This document shows positions 1 through 7,734 of a stretch of DNA of 64,000 nucleotides, piece by piece (position 1 is the first letter of the stretch; every line of letters starts with the position of its first letter). This DNA is from Burkholderia pyrrocinia (GTDB lineage Bacteria; Pseudomonadota; Gammaproteobacteria; Burkholderiales; Burkholderiaceae). The translations under genes and the position numbers were made by a program. The notes beneath the pieces are model-generated. The model had not been told where the DNA came from, did not search any database, and worked only from the letters and a program-made list of their open reading frames with translations. Location of the stretch: the NCBI RefSeq assembly GCF_003330765.1, contig NZ_CP024903.1, positions 1,612,001-1,676,000 of the forward strand, given 5' to 3'.

Positions 1-655
1 CGAGCTTCTCGGCGCCGAGCGCGCGCAGCGCCTCGAGCGTGGCCGGCCACTGTTCGAGCTGCGCGTCGCCGCAGTAGCACGCGGCGTCGTATTCGACGAG
101 ATCGCCCGAGAACAGCACCTTCTGCGACGGCAGCCAGACGATCGTGTCGCCCTTGGTGTGGCCCGAGCCGACATGCATGATCTTCACTTCGAGCTTGCCG
201 AGGAACAGCGTGATCTCGCGCTCGAACACGAGCGTCGGCCAGGTCAGGCCGGGCACCGTCTCGACGCCGGCGAACAGCCGCGGGAAGCGTTCGATCTCCG
301 ACTTCATGTCGGCCTCGCCGCGCTCGACGATCATCTCGTACGTGCCGCGGCTCGCGATCACGTGCTGCGCGCCTTCGTCGAAATACGCGGATGCGCCAAG
401 CACGCGCACCGCGTGGTAGTGCGACAGCACCACGTGCTTGATCGGCTTGTCGGTCACGCTGCGGATCTTCGCGATCAGGTCCTGCGCCATCGCGGGCGTC
501 GCGGTCGTGTCGACGATCAGCACGCTGTCGTCGCCGATGATCACGCCCGAGTTCGGGTCGCCTTCGGCGGTGTACGCGTACGCGTTCTCGGACAGCTTCG
601 TCCAGGTGACTTTCTTCTCTTCCAGATCGGCTTGGGAGGCGAATGCTTTGGCCAT
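1..655 (-). CDS. MBL-fold metallo-hydrolase, 3' end outside window
   Basis: The N-terminal 218 residues of a metallo-beta-lactamase-fold hydrolase are present; the C-terminus lies beyond the left edge. The fold is supported by a first-motif region at residues 79-84, a GSGHTKGD segment (163-170) supplying the third-position His, and LFSGDLVEYD (181-190) with the bridging Asp. The first motif is odd: it reads HYHAVR where the family has HxHxDH, so the Asp and His of the second metal site are Val and Arg. The substrate cannot be named. ATG at 655 was chosen because the protein begins at a normal N-terminus with no upstream in-frame domain. It is divergent from the IclR-type gene and shares a palindrome with it. 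Confidence 0.8.
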   Translation of the reverse strand, partial: MAKAFASQADLEEKKVTWTKLSENAYAYTAEGDPNSGVIIGDDSVLIVDTTATPAMAQDLIAKIRSVTDKPIKHVVLSHYHAVRVLGASAYFDEGAQHVIASRGTYEMIVERGEADMKSEIERFPRLFAGVETVPGLTWPTLVFEREITLFLGKLEVKIMHVGSGHTKGDTIVWLPSQKVLFSGDLVEYDAACYCGDAQLEQWPATLEALRALGAEKL

Positions 656-721
656 GTTGCGTTCCGTGGCTGCGAGCCATGTGTTGAGGGGAGTGAACGG
701 ATCATCTTCCCGCGCCGATTA

Positions 722-736
722 TTTGTCAATGACAAA
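722..736. promoter_or_regulatory. Palindromic operator between MBL gene and IclR gene
   Basis: TTTGTCA-A-TGACAAA is a perfect 7+1+7 inverted repeat in the divergent intergenic region. It overlaps the -35 hexamer TTGTCA of the rightward promoter. On the other strand it offers TTGACA as a -35 for the leftward MBL gene. IclR-family proteins commonly bind such short palindromes, so autoregulation plus control of the MBL gene is the likely role (inference). Confidence 0.55.
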
Positions 737-751
737 GTCGCTTGCTATTGT
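723..751 (+). promoter_or_regulatory. Sigma70-type promoter for the tandem IclR gene
   Basis: TTGTCA (723-728), 17-bp spacer, TATTGT (746-751). The spacing is ideal, and the -35 is buried in the palindrome at 722-736, so repressor binding would block RNA polymerase. An alternative -10 is TCTAAT at 751-756. Confidence 0.5.
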
Positions 752-832
752 CTAATACGGGTAAACCTGCGGGCTGGCGCGATAAATGGCGTCGGATACC
801 ATGCGGGGTTTCGTCAACGGAAGAATCATCGC

Positions 833-2482
833 GTGCAGAACCACGAAGTCAGCGCAGACGACGCGCCGCCCAAGGCGCAGCGCGGGATCCAGAGCGTCGA
901 GGTCGGCGGCCGGCTGCTCGACGCGCTCGCGCGCCGGCGCAAGCCGCTCGGGCTGTCGGAGCTGGCGGCGGCGGCCGACCTGTCGACCGCGCAGGCGCAC
1001 ACCTATCTCGTCAGCCTGATGCGGCTCGCGCTCGTGAAGCGCGACGCGATCACCGGCAACTACGAGCCGGGCCCGTTGTCGCTGCGGCTCGGGCTGATGT
1101 CGATCGAGCGCCAGCCGGCCTACCGCGCGGCGCTGCCGCACGCGGCGCGGCTCGCGGAAGCGGTGGGCTTGAGCGTCGCGCTGTCGGTGCCGGGCGCGCT
1201 CGGCCCGACGATCGTGCGCATCGAGCACGGCGGCTATCCGTTGCACGTGAACCTGCACGTCGGTTCGGTGATGTCGCTCGATACGACGGCGACCGGCCGT
1301 GTGTTCCGCGCGTTCGGCGATCCCGCGCAGCTCGACGCGATGGCAGCCAGCCAGGCCGGCGCGGGCGACACGCTGGCGGGCGCCGAAGGCGCGCAGCCCG
1401 CGCCGGACGCCCACGCGCAACAGGCCGAACTCGATGCGATCCGCGCGCGCGGCCTCGAACGCAGCATCGACCGGCCGAGCCCCGGCGTCAGCGCGATGTG
1501 CGTGCCGGTATTCGACGCGCACGGGCGCCTGCAGCTCGCGTTGACGGTAATCGGTTCGACGGGGTCGATCGAGGTCGGCTGGGACGGCCCGATCGCGGCC
1601 GCACTGCGCGACGCGGCGCGGCAGGCCACCGCGTCGCTCGGCGCGGAACATGCCGAACCGACCCCCGCACCGGCGGCGGGCACACCGCGCGTGCCGCCCG
1701 CGCTGGCCGACGACGCGAAGGCGCAGCGCGGGATCAATGCGCTCGACAGCACCGGCGAGTTGCTGCTCGCGCTGGTGTCGGCGGGCCGCGCGCTGCCGCT
1801 GCGCGATCTCGCGGCGGCGGCCGGCATGCCGGCCGCGAAGGCGTTTCCGCATCTCGTCAGCCTGCAGAAGATCGGCCTGCTGAGCCGCGACGATGCCGGA
1901 TGCTTCGACGGCGGCCCGCTCGGGCAGGCGCTCGGCCTGATCGCGATGCAGCGCGTTTCGCCGACGCGCGACGCGGAAGCCGAGATCGTCGCGCTGGCCG
2001 GCACGACCGACATGAGCGTGGCCGCCGCGACGCTCGGACCGCTCGGCCCGACCGTGATCCGCCTCGAGGAATCCGCGCGGCCGCAGCACGTCAGCCTGCA
2101 GGTCGGCACCGTGATGTCGCTCGTCAATACGGCGATCGGACGGATCTTCGCGGCCGGCATGTCCGACGACGTGCTGGCCGACCTGCTCGCCCACGAACCC
2201 GTGCGTCTCGCAGGCGGCGGTGCCGCGCAGGCCGACGACGCGTTCCGCGCGCGGCTCGCGACGATCCGCGCGGACGGGCTCGATTTTGCGTTCGACGCGC
2301 CGGTGCCAGGCATCGGAACGGTCGCCGCGCCCGTGTTCGATCACACCGGCAGCATCCGGCTCGTGATCGCGATCATCGGCTCATCGCGCGGCTTCCCGCG
2401 CGGGCCGGACAGCGACCTTGCGCAGACGCTGCTCGCCGCGACACGGCGGCTGTCGTGGCGGTTCGGGTGGATCGGCCGGTAA
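833..2482 (+). CDS. Tandem-duplicated IclR-family transcriptional regulator
   Basis: This 549-residue protein is about twice the usual IclR length (roughly 250-280). Two homologous units follow one another: residues 14-262 and 296-549. Each starts with DDA..KAQRGI, followed by a winged-helix region (LSELAAAADLSTAQAHTYL and LRDLAAAAGMPAAKAFPHL) and then an IclR effector domain (GALGPTIVRIE and GPLGPTVIRLE; VGSVMSL and VGTVMSL). The repeat offset is 282 residues. GTG 833 was chosen because GGAAG lies about 10 nt upstream and the first unit begins soon after. It is a DNA-binding regulator, probably acting on its own divergent promoter. A fused pair may behave as an intramolecular dimer (inference). 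Confidence 0.85.
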   Translation: MQNHEVSADDAPPKAQRGIQSVEVGGRLLDALARRRKPLGLSELAAAADLSTAQAHTYLVSLMRLALVKRDAITGNYEPGPLSLRLGLMSIERQPAYRAALPHAARLAEAVGLSVALSVPGALGPTIVRIEHGGYPLHVNLHVGSVMSLDTTATGRVFRAFGDPAQLDAMAASQAGAGDTLAGAEGAQPAPDAHAQQAELDAIRARGLERSIDRPSPGVSAMCVPVFDAHGRLQLALTVIGSTGSIEVGWDGPIAAALRDAARQATASLGAEHAEPTPAPAAGTPRVPPALADDAKAQRGINALDSTGELLLALVSAGRALPLRDLAAAAGMPAAKAFPHLVSLQKIGLLSRDDAGCFDGGPLGQALGLIAMQRVSPTRDAEAEIVALAGTTDMSVAAATLGPLGPTVIRLEESARPQHVSLQVGTVMSLVNTAIGRIFAAGMSDDVLADLLAHEPVRLAGGGAAQADDAFRARLATIRADGLDFAFDAPVPGIGTVAAPVFDHTGSIRLVIAIIGSSRGFPRGPDSDLAQTLLAATRRLSWRFGWIGR

Positions 2483-2651
2483 TCGTCGCGCCGCCTTTCC
2501 TCCCCCGCCGCTCGATTACTCCTCTCTTTCTCCTTGCAAGGCCGTGCTGGCACGGCCTCGTCGCGCCTGTCCGCGACGCAAAGGCGGTCGATATTCATGT
2601 TGCGCAGCAGCAACATAAATTGTCAGTAATTCTCATATAATGAAATCGAAT

Positions 2652-2680
2652 TTCACAAAGCGGTGATGTTTCGCTATAAT
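2652..2680 (+). promoter_or_regulatory. Strong sigma70 promoter for 47-residue ORF
   Basis: TTCACA (2652-2657), 17-bp spacer, consensus TATAAT (2675-2680), 41 bp before the ATG at 2721. This is one of the best matches to the consensus in the window and lies in an AT-rich island that contrasts with the GC-rich surroundings. Confidence 0.65.
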
Positions 2681-2695
2681 TAGGGTTATCCCTAA
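2680..2695. promoter_or_regulatory. Inverted repeat TTAGGG-N4-CCCTAA at the start site
   Basis: TTAGGG TTAT CCCTAA is a perfect 6-bp inverted repeat with a 4-nt spacer. It abuts the -10 box and would cover the transcription start. A repressor operator is the natural reading; the cognate regulator is unknown. Confidence 0.5.
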
Positions 2696-2720
2696 CTCGC
2701 CACCTATATGGGGCTTCGTC

Positions 2721-2864
2721 ATGCAAACCTCTAATGTCTCCAACCGTTCCACCGAATCCGCTGGCTGGCTCGCACGTGTGAGCGAGCTGATTGCAGAAGC
2801 TTGGGCACTCCACCTCGAGAACTGCGAAGTCATCGCTGAAGCACACTCGCGCCTCCCGCGCTGA
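2721..2864 (+). CDS. Small orphan protein, 47 residues
   Basis: I do not recognise the family. The short frame starts at ATG 2721, seven bases after a GGGG stretch that could serve as a weak ribosome site. It encodes a Ser/Asn-rich N-terminus (MQTSNVSNRS), an amphipathic helix-like middle (GWLARVSELIAEAWALHLEN, residues 15-34) and a basic end. There is no signal peptide. The main support is the near-consensus promoter directly upstream, the AT-rich leader, and the lack of another gene in the stretch. The gene could instead specify a small RNA, with the frame incidental. Confidence 0.5.
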   Translation: MQTSNVSNRSTESAGWLARVSELIAEAWALHLENCEVIAEAHSRLPR

Positions 2865-2993
2865 ACGGAACGACCGGCCGCCGGCCAGCCGCACAACCGA
2901 CCTGCCTGATCCGCTTGCCCGGACGCGCGCCGAACGGCCGCTGCGTCCGGCATCGGCATGCCGGGCCGGTATCGTGGAAACGGGCCCCCTTCT

Positions 2994-3476
2994 TCACACC
3001 TGAATCGACGGCACGTCCTTCATGCAGCGCAGCGCGAACATCGAGCGGCTGTGACGGATGCTCGAGATCCTGTACAGCTTTTCGCGCAGGAACCGCTCGT
3101 AGCCGGCCGTGCCGTCCACGGCAACCTTGATCCAGTAGTCGTATTCACCCGACACGAGATACGCCTCGAGCACTTCGGGCAACGCTGCCAGTTCCGAACC
3201 GAAACGCGCAAGCGCATCGTCCTCGTGGCGATCGAGCGTGACTTCGAGGATCACGATATCCGCGTAGCCGAGCATGCGCTGGTTGACCAGCGCGACGTAA
3301 CCGTCGATGTAGCCGTCGACTTCGAGCTGCCGCGTGCGGTTCCAGCACGCGGTCGTCGACATGCCGATCTGTTCGGCCAGTTCGGCGTTCGACAGGCGCG
3401 CATTTTTCTGCAATGCCCCGAGGATCTTGCGGTCCTGATTGTCGAGGGATTTCGGCGAGCGTTCGCGGGTAGCCAT
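2994..3476 (-). CDS. Lrp/AsnC-family transcriptional regulator
   Basis: 160 residues, the usual Lrp length. Residues 10-60 form the N-terminal HTH (LDNQDRKILGALQKNARLSN, then LAEQIGMSTTACWNRTRQLE). The C-terminal RAM ligand-binding domain follows, with VSGEYDYWIKVAV characteristic of amino-acid-responsive Lrp proteins. It is divergent from a LysE-type amino-acid exporter, so activation of export by an amino acid effector is the likely role. The 287-bp intergenic region is AT-richer than its neighbours and contains degenerate CTGGAAAACAGG-like elements, compatible with Lrp wrapping but not decisive. Confidence 0.93.
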   Translation of the reverse strand: MATRERSPKSLDNQDRKILGALQKNARLSNAELAEQIGMSTTACWNRTRQLEVDGYIDGYVALVNQRMLGYADIVILEVTLDRHEDDALARFGSELAALPEVLEAYLVSGEYDYWIKVAVDGTAGYERFLREKLYRISSIRHSRSMFALRCMKDVPSIQV

Positions 3477-3763
3477 GATGAGAAGAATCTTCTACTGAAA
3501 ATCCGCATTCTAGCTGAACAGGATTCCGGTTACAGGCCCATTTTGCTGGAAAACAGGAAGCCTTTTAACCGGCCCGCTTGATACATTTTCACCATGCCTG
3601 TTGCCCGGCACGCTCCCCGCGACAACCCCTTCGCACCGGGACGCACGGCCGCAATCACGAGTTGCGGTGCCGGACAAGCAGGCATGCGATTCCCCGCCGC
3701 CCGCACGCCTATCCGACCGCGTGCGGAGCCGGTGCCTGCATCCCCGTTCTCGCACTTCCCGTC

Positions 3764-4414
3764 ATGTCGTTCAGGCTTTATCTGTCGTTCCTCGCTGCTT
3801 CCGTCGTTCTCATCTACGCGCCCGGCCCCGTCAACCTGCTCACGTTGAACCAGGCGCTGCGCACCGGCTGGCGCCGCGCGCTGCCATGCGTGTGGGGCGG
3901 CACGCTCGCCGTGCTGCTGCAACTCGTGCTGACCGCGCTGTGCCTGAATTCGCTGGTCCACCTCGACGAGCACGCGCTCACCGTGCTGCGCTGGGCCGGC
4001 GCCGCGTATCTCGTGTGGCTCGGCGTCAAGCAATGGCTCAATCGTGCGCCGGCAACCGCCCCCGCCGCATCGGCCGAAGCCGGGGCCGCGATCGCCGTGC
4101 CGGACACCGACACCGGACGTGCACTGTTCTGGCGCGGTGTCGCGACGTCGGGCCTGAATCCGAAGACGCTGCTGTTCTTTCCGTCGTTCTTTCCGCAGTT
4201 CATCAGCCCGAACGCCGACTGGAGCCTGAATCTTCAATACCTGCTGCTCGCCGCGACGTTCGCGCTGCTGTTCGCGGGCGGCGTCGCGTCGATGGCGCTG
4301 TTCTCGCACCGGCTGAGCCGCGCGTTGCAGCGGCCGGCGCGGATGCGCGCGATGAACCGCGTGACGGGCGGGCTGCTCGTCGGGATGGGGGCGATCATGG
4401 TCGGCTGGAACTGA
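3764..4414 (+). CDS. LysE-family amino-acid exporter
   Basis: 216 residues, typical RhtB/LysE length. It is an inner-membrane protein with about six hydrophobic segments. The family N-terminus YAPGPVNLLTLNQALRTGWR is at residues 19-38, followed by a second half with TSGLNPKTLLFFPSFFPQFI. Members export amino acids or related metabolites by proton exchange. A longer in-frame extension exists upstream, but ATG 3764 gives the canonical first helix (MSFRLYLSFLAASVVLIYAPG). It is paired with the divergent Lrp regulator, as for argO or lysE systems. Confidence 0.92.
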   Translation: MSFRLYLSFLAASVVLIYAPGPVNLLTLNQALRTGWRRALPCVWGGTLAVLLQLVLTALCLNSLVHLDEHALTVLRWAGAAYLVWLGVKQWLNRAPATAPAASAEAGAAIAVPDTDTGRALFWRGVATSGLNPKTLLFFPSFFPQFISPNADWSLNLQYLLLAATFALLFAGGVASMALFSHRLSRALQRPARMRAMNRVTGGLLVGMGAIMVGWN

Positions 4415-4507
4415 GCGGACGGGGGCGCACGGTCGATGCCGCATGCCCCCGTGACCCAGTGACCGTGCGACCCGGGCCGGCCGACGTGTGGCCGGTACAA
4501 TCGCGCG

Positions 4508-4939
4508 ATGTCCGAATTGCTCACTTACGGCGGCCTGTTCGCCGTGTCGATGGTCGCCGCGACCCTGTTGCCGCTGCAGTCCGAAGCCGTGCTCGCCGGC
4601 CTGCTGCTCGCCGCCCGCGAACCCGTATGGGCGCTGGTGCTCGTCGCGAGCATCGGCAACGTCGCCGGCTCCGTGATCAACTGGGCGCTCGGGCGCGGCA
4701 TCGAGCACTTCCGCGAGCGCCGCTGGTTTCCGGTCAAGCCGTCCGCGCTCGCGCGCGCCGAGCGCTGGTATGCGCGCTACAGCCGCTGGTCGCTGCTGCT
4801 GAGCTGGGCGCCGGTAGTCGGCGATCCGCTGACGATGATCGCCGGCGTGCTGCGCGAGCCGCTGCCGACCTTTCTGGCGATCGTCACGATCGCGAAGGTC
4901 GGCCGCTACCTGGCCGTCGCGTGGCTCGTCGTGCATTGA
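4508..4939 (+). CDS. YqaA/DedA-like small membrane protein
   Basis: 143 residues, an integral inner-membrane protein of the SNARE-associated/DedA superfamily, closest to the short YqaA type. The motif region GNVAGSVINWALGRG (residues 57-71) with the following Arg-rich cytoplasmic loop, and LSWAPVVGDPLTMIAGVLR (98-116), match the family Gly/Pro/Asp pattern. DedA proteins help maintain membrane potential and lipid carrier recycling; YqaA itself has no firm role. It stands alone, convergent with the acyl-CoA synthetase gene 29 bp downstream. Confidence 0.85.
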   Translation: MSELLTYGGLFAVSMVAATLLPLQSEAVLAGLLLAAREPVWALVLVASIGNVAGSVINWALGRGIEHFRERRWFPVKPSALARAERWYARYSRWSLLLSWAPVVGDPLTMIAGVLREPLPTFLAIVTIAKVGRYLAVAWLVVH

Positions 4940-4968
4940 GCCGCGCGACGCGTATTTGACTTCGCCTG

Positions 4969-6624
4969 CTACTTCTTCTTGTCGCCCGCCAGGTCGATCG
5001 CCTTGTCCGATCCGACCGCATTGCGCAGCTGGAACTTCTGGATCTTGCCGGTCGAGGTCTTCGGCAACTCGCCGAAGCGCACGGCCTTCGGCACCTTGAA
5101 GCTCGCGAGCAGTTGCCGGCAGTGCGCGACGATCTCCTCCTCGGTCGCGCTCGCGCCTTCGCGCAGCTCGACGAACGCGCACGGCACCTCGCCCCATTTC
5201 GGGTCGGGCATCGCGACGACGGCCGCAACGGCGACGGCCGGATGCCGGTACAGCGCGTCCTCGACCTCGATGCTCGAGATGTTCTCGCCACCCGAAATGA
5301 TGATGTCCTTGCGACGGTCCTTGATGCGGATGTAGCCGTCCGGCGTCAGCACGCCGAGATCGCCCGTATGGAACCAGCCGCCGTGGAACGCCTCGTCGGT
5401 CGCCTTCGGGTTCTTCAGGTAACCCTTCATGCAGATGTTGCCGCGGAACATGATCTCGCCGAGCGTCTCGCCGTCGGCCGGCACCGGCGCCATCGTGTCG
5501 GGATCGAGCACCGTCGCCCCCGCTTCGAGGTGGTAGCGCACGCCCTGTCGTGCATTGAGCCGCGCACACTCTTCATCGGGCAGTTCGTCCCAGTGCGACT
5601 GCTTCGCGCACACGGTCGCAGGGCCATAGACCTCGGTCAGCCCGTACACGTGCAGCAGGTCGAAGCCGATCTCCTTCATCTTCGCGATCACCGCCGGCGC
5701 GGGCGCCGCACCCGCGACCATCGCGTGCACCGTGTGGTCGATGCCTTCGCGGAATTCGGCCGGCGCGTTCGCGATCGCACTCTGCACGATCGGCGCGCCG
5801 CAATAGTGCGTGATGCGTTCGCGGCGAATCAGGTCGAACACGGTCTTCGCGTCGAACTTGCGCAGGCAGACGTTCACGCCCGCGCGCGCCGCGACCGCCC
5901 ACGGGAAGCACCAGCCGTTGCAGTGGAACATCGGCAGCGTCCACAAATACACCGCGTGCTTCGGCATGTCCCATTCGAGGAGGTTGCTGATCGCCGCGAG
6001 ATACGCGCCGCGATGGTGGTAGACCACGCCCTTCGGGTCGCCGGTCGTGCCGGACGTGTAGTTCAGCGCGATCGCGTCCCATTCGTCGGCGGGCGGTGTC
6101 CATGCGTAGTCGGCGTCGCCGCTTGCGACGAATGCTTCATAGTCGGTCGCGCCCGCGAAGCGCGCAGGATCGGCCGGCATCGCGTCGGCGACGCTGACGA
6201 TCTTCAGGCCCGGTACCTCGAGCGCCGCGCGGTGCGCGAGCTCCGCATATTCGGTGTCGACGATCAGCACCTTCGCCTCGCCGTGACGCAGCATGAACAG
6301 CACCGACGTCACGTCGAGCCGCGTGTTGATCGTGTTGAGCACGGCGCCGGCCATCGGCACGCCGAAGTGCGCTTCGACCATCGCGGGAATGTTCGGCAGC
6401 ATCGCCGCGACGGTGTCGCCGCGTCCGACGCCGGCCTGCGCAAGCGCGCTCGCCAGTTGCTTCGCGCGCGTGCAGGTTTCGCCCCACGTGCGCCGCACGT
6501 CGCCATGCACGATCGCGAGGCGCTCGCCATAGACTTCGGCCGTCCGGACCAGAAAGTCGATCGGTGTGAGCGGCACGTAATTGGCGTCGCGGCGGCCGAG
6601 TCCGGCCTCGAACATCTGCGTCAT
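4969..6624 (-). CDS. Fatty-acid/aryl acyl-CoA synthetase (AMP-forming)
   Basis: 551 residues of the ANL superfamily, activating a carboxylic acid as acyl-AMP then acyl-CoA. The P-loop YTSGTTGDPKGV, the adenine motif YGLTEVYGPA, the GWFHTGDLG segment, the hinge RIKDRRKDIIISGGENIS and the catalytic C-terminal Lys in KTSTGKIQKF are all present. It resembles the 540-550-residue short/medium-chain FadD-like group; the exact acid cannot be read from sequence. The frame stays open far upstream, but MTQMFEAGLG at 6624 is the natural start. It is divergent from a Crp/Fnr-type regulator, which may control it. Confidence 0.92.
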   Translation of the reverse strand: MTQMFEAGLGRRDANYVPLTPIDFLVRTAEVYGERLAIVHGDVRRTWGETCTRAKQLASALAQAGVGRGDTVAAMLPNIPAMVEAHFGVPMAGAVLNTINTRLDVTSVLFMLRHGEAKVLIVDTEYAELAHRAALEVPGLKIVSVADAMPADPARFAGATDYEAFVASGDADYAWTPPADEWDAIALNYTSGTTGDPKGVVYHHRGAYLAAISNLLEWDMPKHAVYLWTLPMFHCNGWCFPWAVAARAGVNVCLRKFDAKTVFDLIRRERITHYCGAPIVQSAIANAPAEFREGIDHTVHAMVAGAAPAPAVIAKMKEIGFDLLHVYGLTEVYGPATVCAKQSHWDELPDEECARLNARQGVRYHLEAGATVLDPDTMAPVPADGETLGEIMFRGNICMKGYLKNPKATDEAFHGGWFHTGDLGVLTPDGYIRIKDRRKDIIISGGENISSIEVEDALYRHPAVAVAAVVAMPDPKWGEVPCAFVELREGASATEEEIVAHCRQLLASFKVPKAVRFGELPKTSTGKIQKFQLRNAVGSDKAIDLAGDKKK

Positions 6625-6792
6625 GATCCTGTCTCCCGTGTCCTGTCGACCGGCGTGCATGCACCCCGAATCGTTTTGATGTGGTTCAATTGCCGACAGC
6701 CTAACGGGCGCTATTGTGAGCCGTCTGTCATCGAAACGACAGAGTGCCTTTCGAGCGCTGCGCGTTATCCCTATCCTCGCAAACCCGCACCC

Positions 6793-7548
6793 ATGCACGA
6801 CCACCTCGTTGCACCGCCCGACGCGGCTGTCCACCCGGCCGACGCGCCTCCCGACCCGGGCCCGATGCCGGCGCTGTCGACGCTGTTCGGCCGGTGCGCG
6901 TGGTTCCGCACGCTCGCGCCTGAACACCAGGCGCTGGTGCTCGCGCAGTCGCGCGTCGAGCAGTGCGAGGCCGGCGACGTGATCGCGCACCGGCTCGCGC
7001 CGTCCGAATACTGGATCGGCGTGCATCGCGGGCTGCTGAAGCTCGCGATCTTCAACGTGTCGGGGCGCGGCTGCACGTTTTCCGGCGTGCCGTCGGGCGG
7101 CTGGTTCGGCGAAGGCAGCGTGATCAAGCGCGAGCTGCGCAAGTACGAGGTCGTCGCGATCCAGCGCTCGATCGTGCTGTTCGTGCCGGTCGACACGTTC
7201 CATGCGCTGCTCGACACGAGCCTGCCGTTCACGCGCTTCGTGATCCACCAGTTGAACAACCGGATGGGCGAGTTCATCGCGTCGATCCAGAACAGCCGGC
7301 TGCTCGACGTCGATGCGCGCGTCGCACAGGCACTCGCGCAGCTCTTCAACCCCGACCTGTATCCGGACACCGGCCCGTCGCTGTCGATCTCGCAGGAGGA
7401 ACTGGGGATGCTCGTCGGCGTGTCGCGGCAGCGGATCAACCAGGCGCTGCAGCAGCTCGAGAAGCTTGGCGCGCTGCGGCTCGCGTACAACCAGATCGAT
7501 GTCGTCGATCTGGGTGCGCTCGCGCGCTTCGGCATGGAGCAGCTCTGA
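6793..7548 (+). CDS. Crp/Fnr-family transcriptional regulator
   Basis: 251 residues. A cyclic-nucleotide-binding-like beta-roll occupies about residues 28-150 (GGWFGEGSVIKRELRKYEVVAIQ is the phosphate-binding-cassette equivalent, about 105-127). A long helix follows, then a Crp-type winged helix (ISQEELGMLVGVSRQRINQA) near 200-245. No Cys cluster for an Fe-S centre is visible in the N-terminus, so it is not an oxygen-sensing Fnr. Divergent from the acyl-CoA synthetase, with 168 bp between the starts, suggesting that gene is its target. Confidence 0.9.
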   Translation: MHDHLVAPPDAAVHPADAPPDPGPMPALSTLFGRCAWFRTLAPEHQALVLAQSRVEQCEAGDVIAHRLAPSEYWIGVHRGLLKLAIFNVSGRGCTFSGVPSGGWFGEGSVIKRELRKYEVVAIQRSIVLFVPVDTFHALLDTSLPFTRFVIHQLNNRMGEFIASIQNSRLLDVDARVAQALAQLFNPDLYPDTGPSLSISQEELGMLVGVSRQRINQALQQLEKLGALRLAYNQIDVVDLGALARFGMEQL

Positions 7549-7734
7549 GTGCGGCCCGATGAACAAAACCGTCGCCGGCACGACGCGCACATTCCGTCTG
7601 CGGAGTCGGCCGACGCCCGCCGCGCCCCAACCTGACAATTCCGCCAGTTTCGCGCCAGCAACCCGTTCCACGCCGACGCCTATCATTCGAATTCCCTTCA
7701 CCGACGCCTGATCACCGCCTGCCCCGCTGCCTCC

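Noticed and set aside
158..832. Open frame extending the tandem IclR gene 225 codons upstream
   Set aside because: It is antisense to the MBL gene and crosses the promoter and operator; GTG 833 has a ribosome site.
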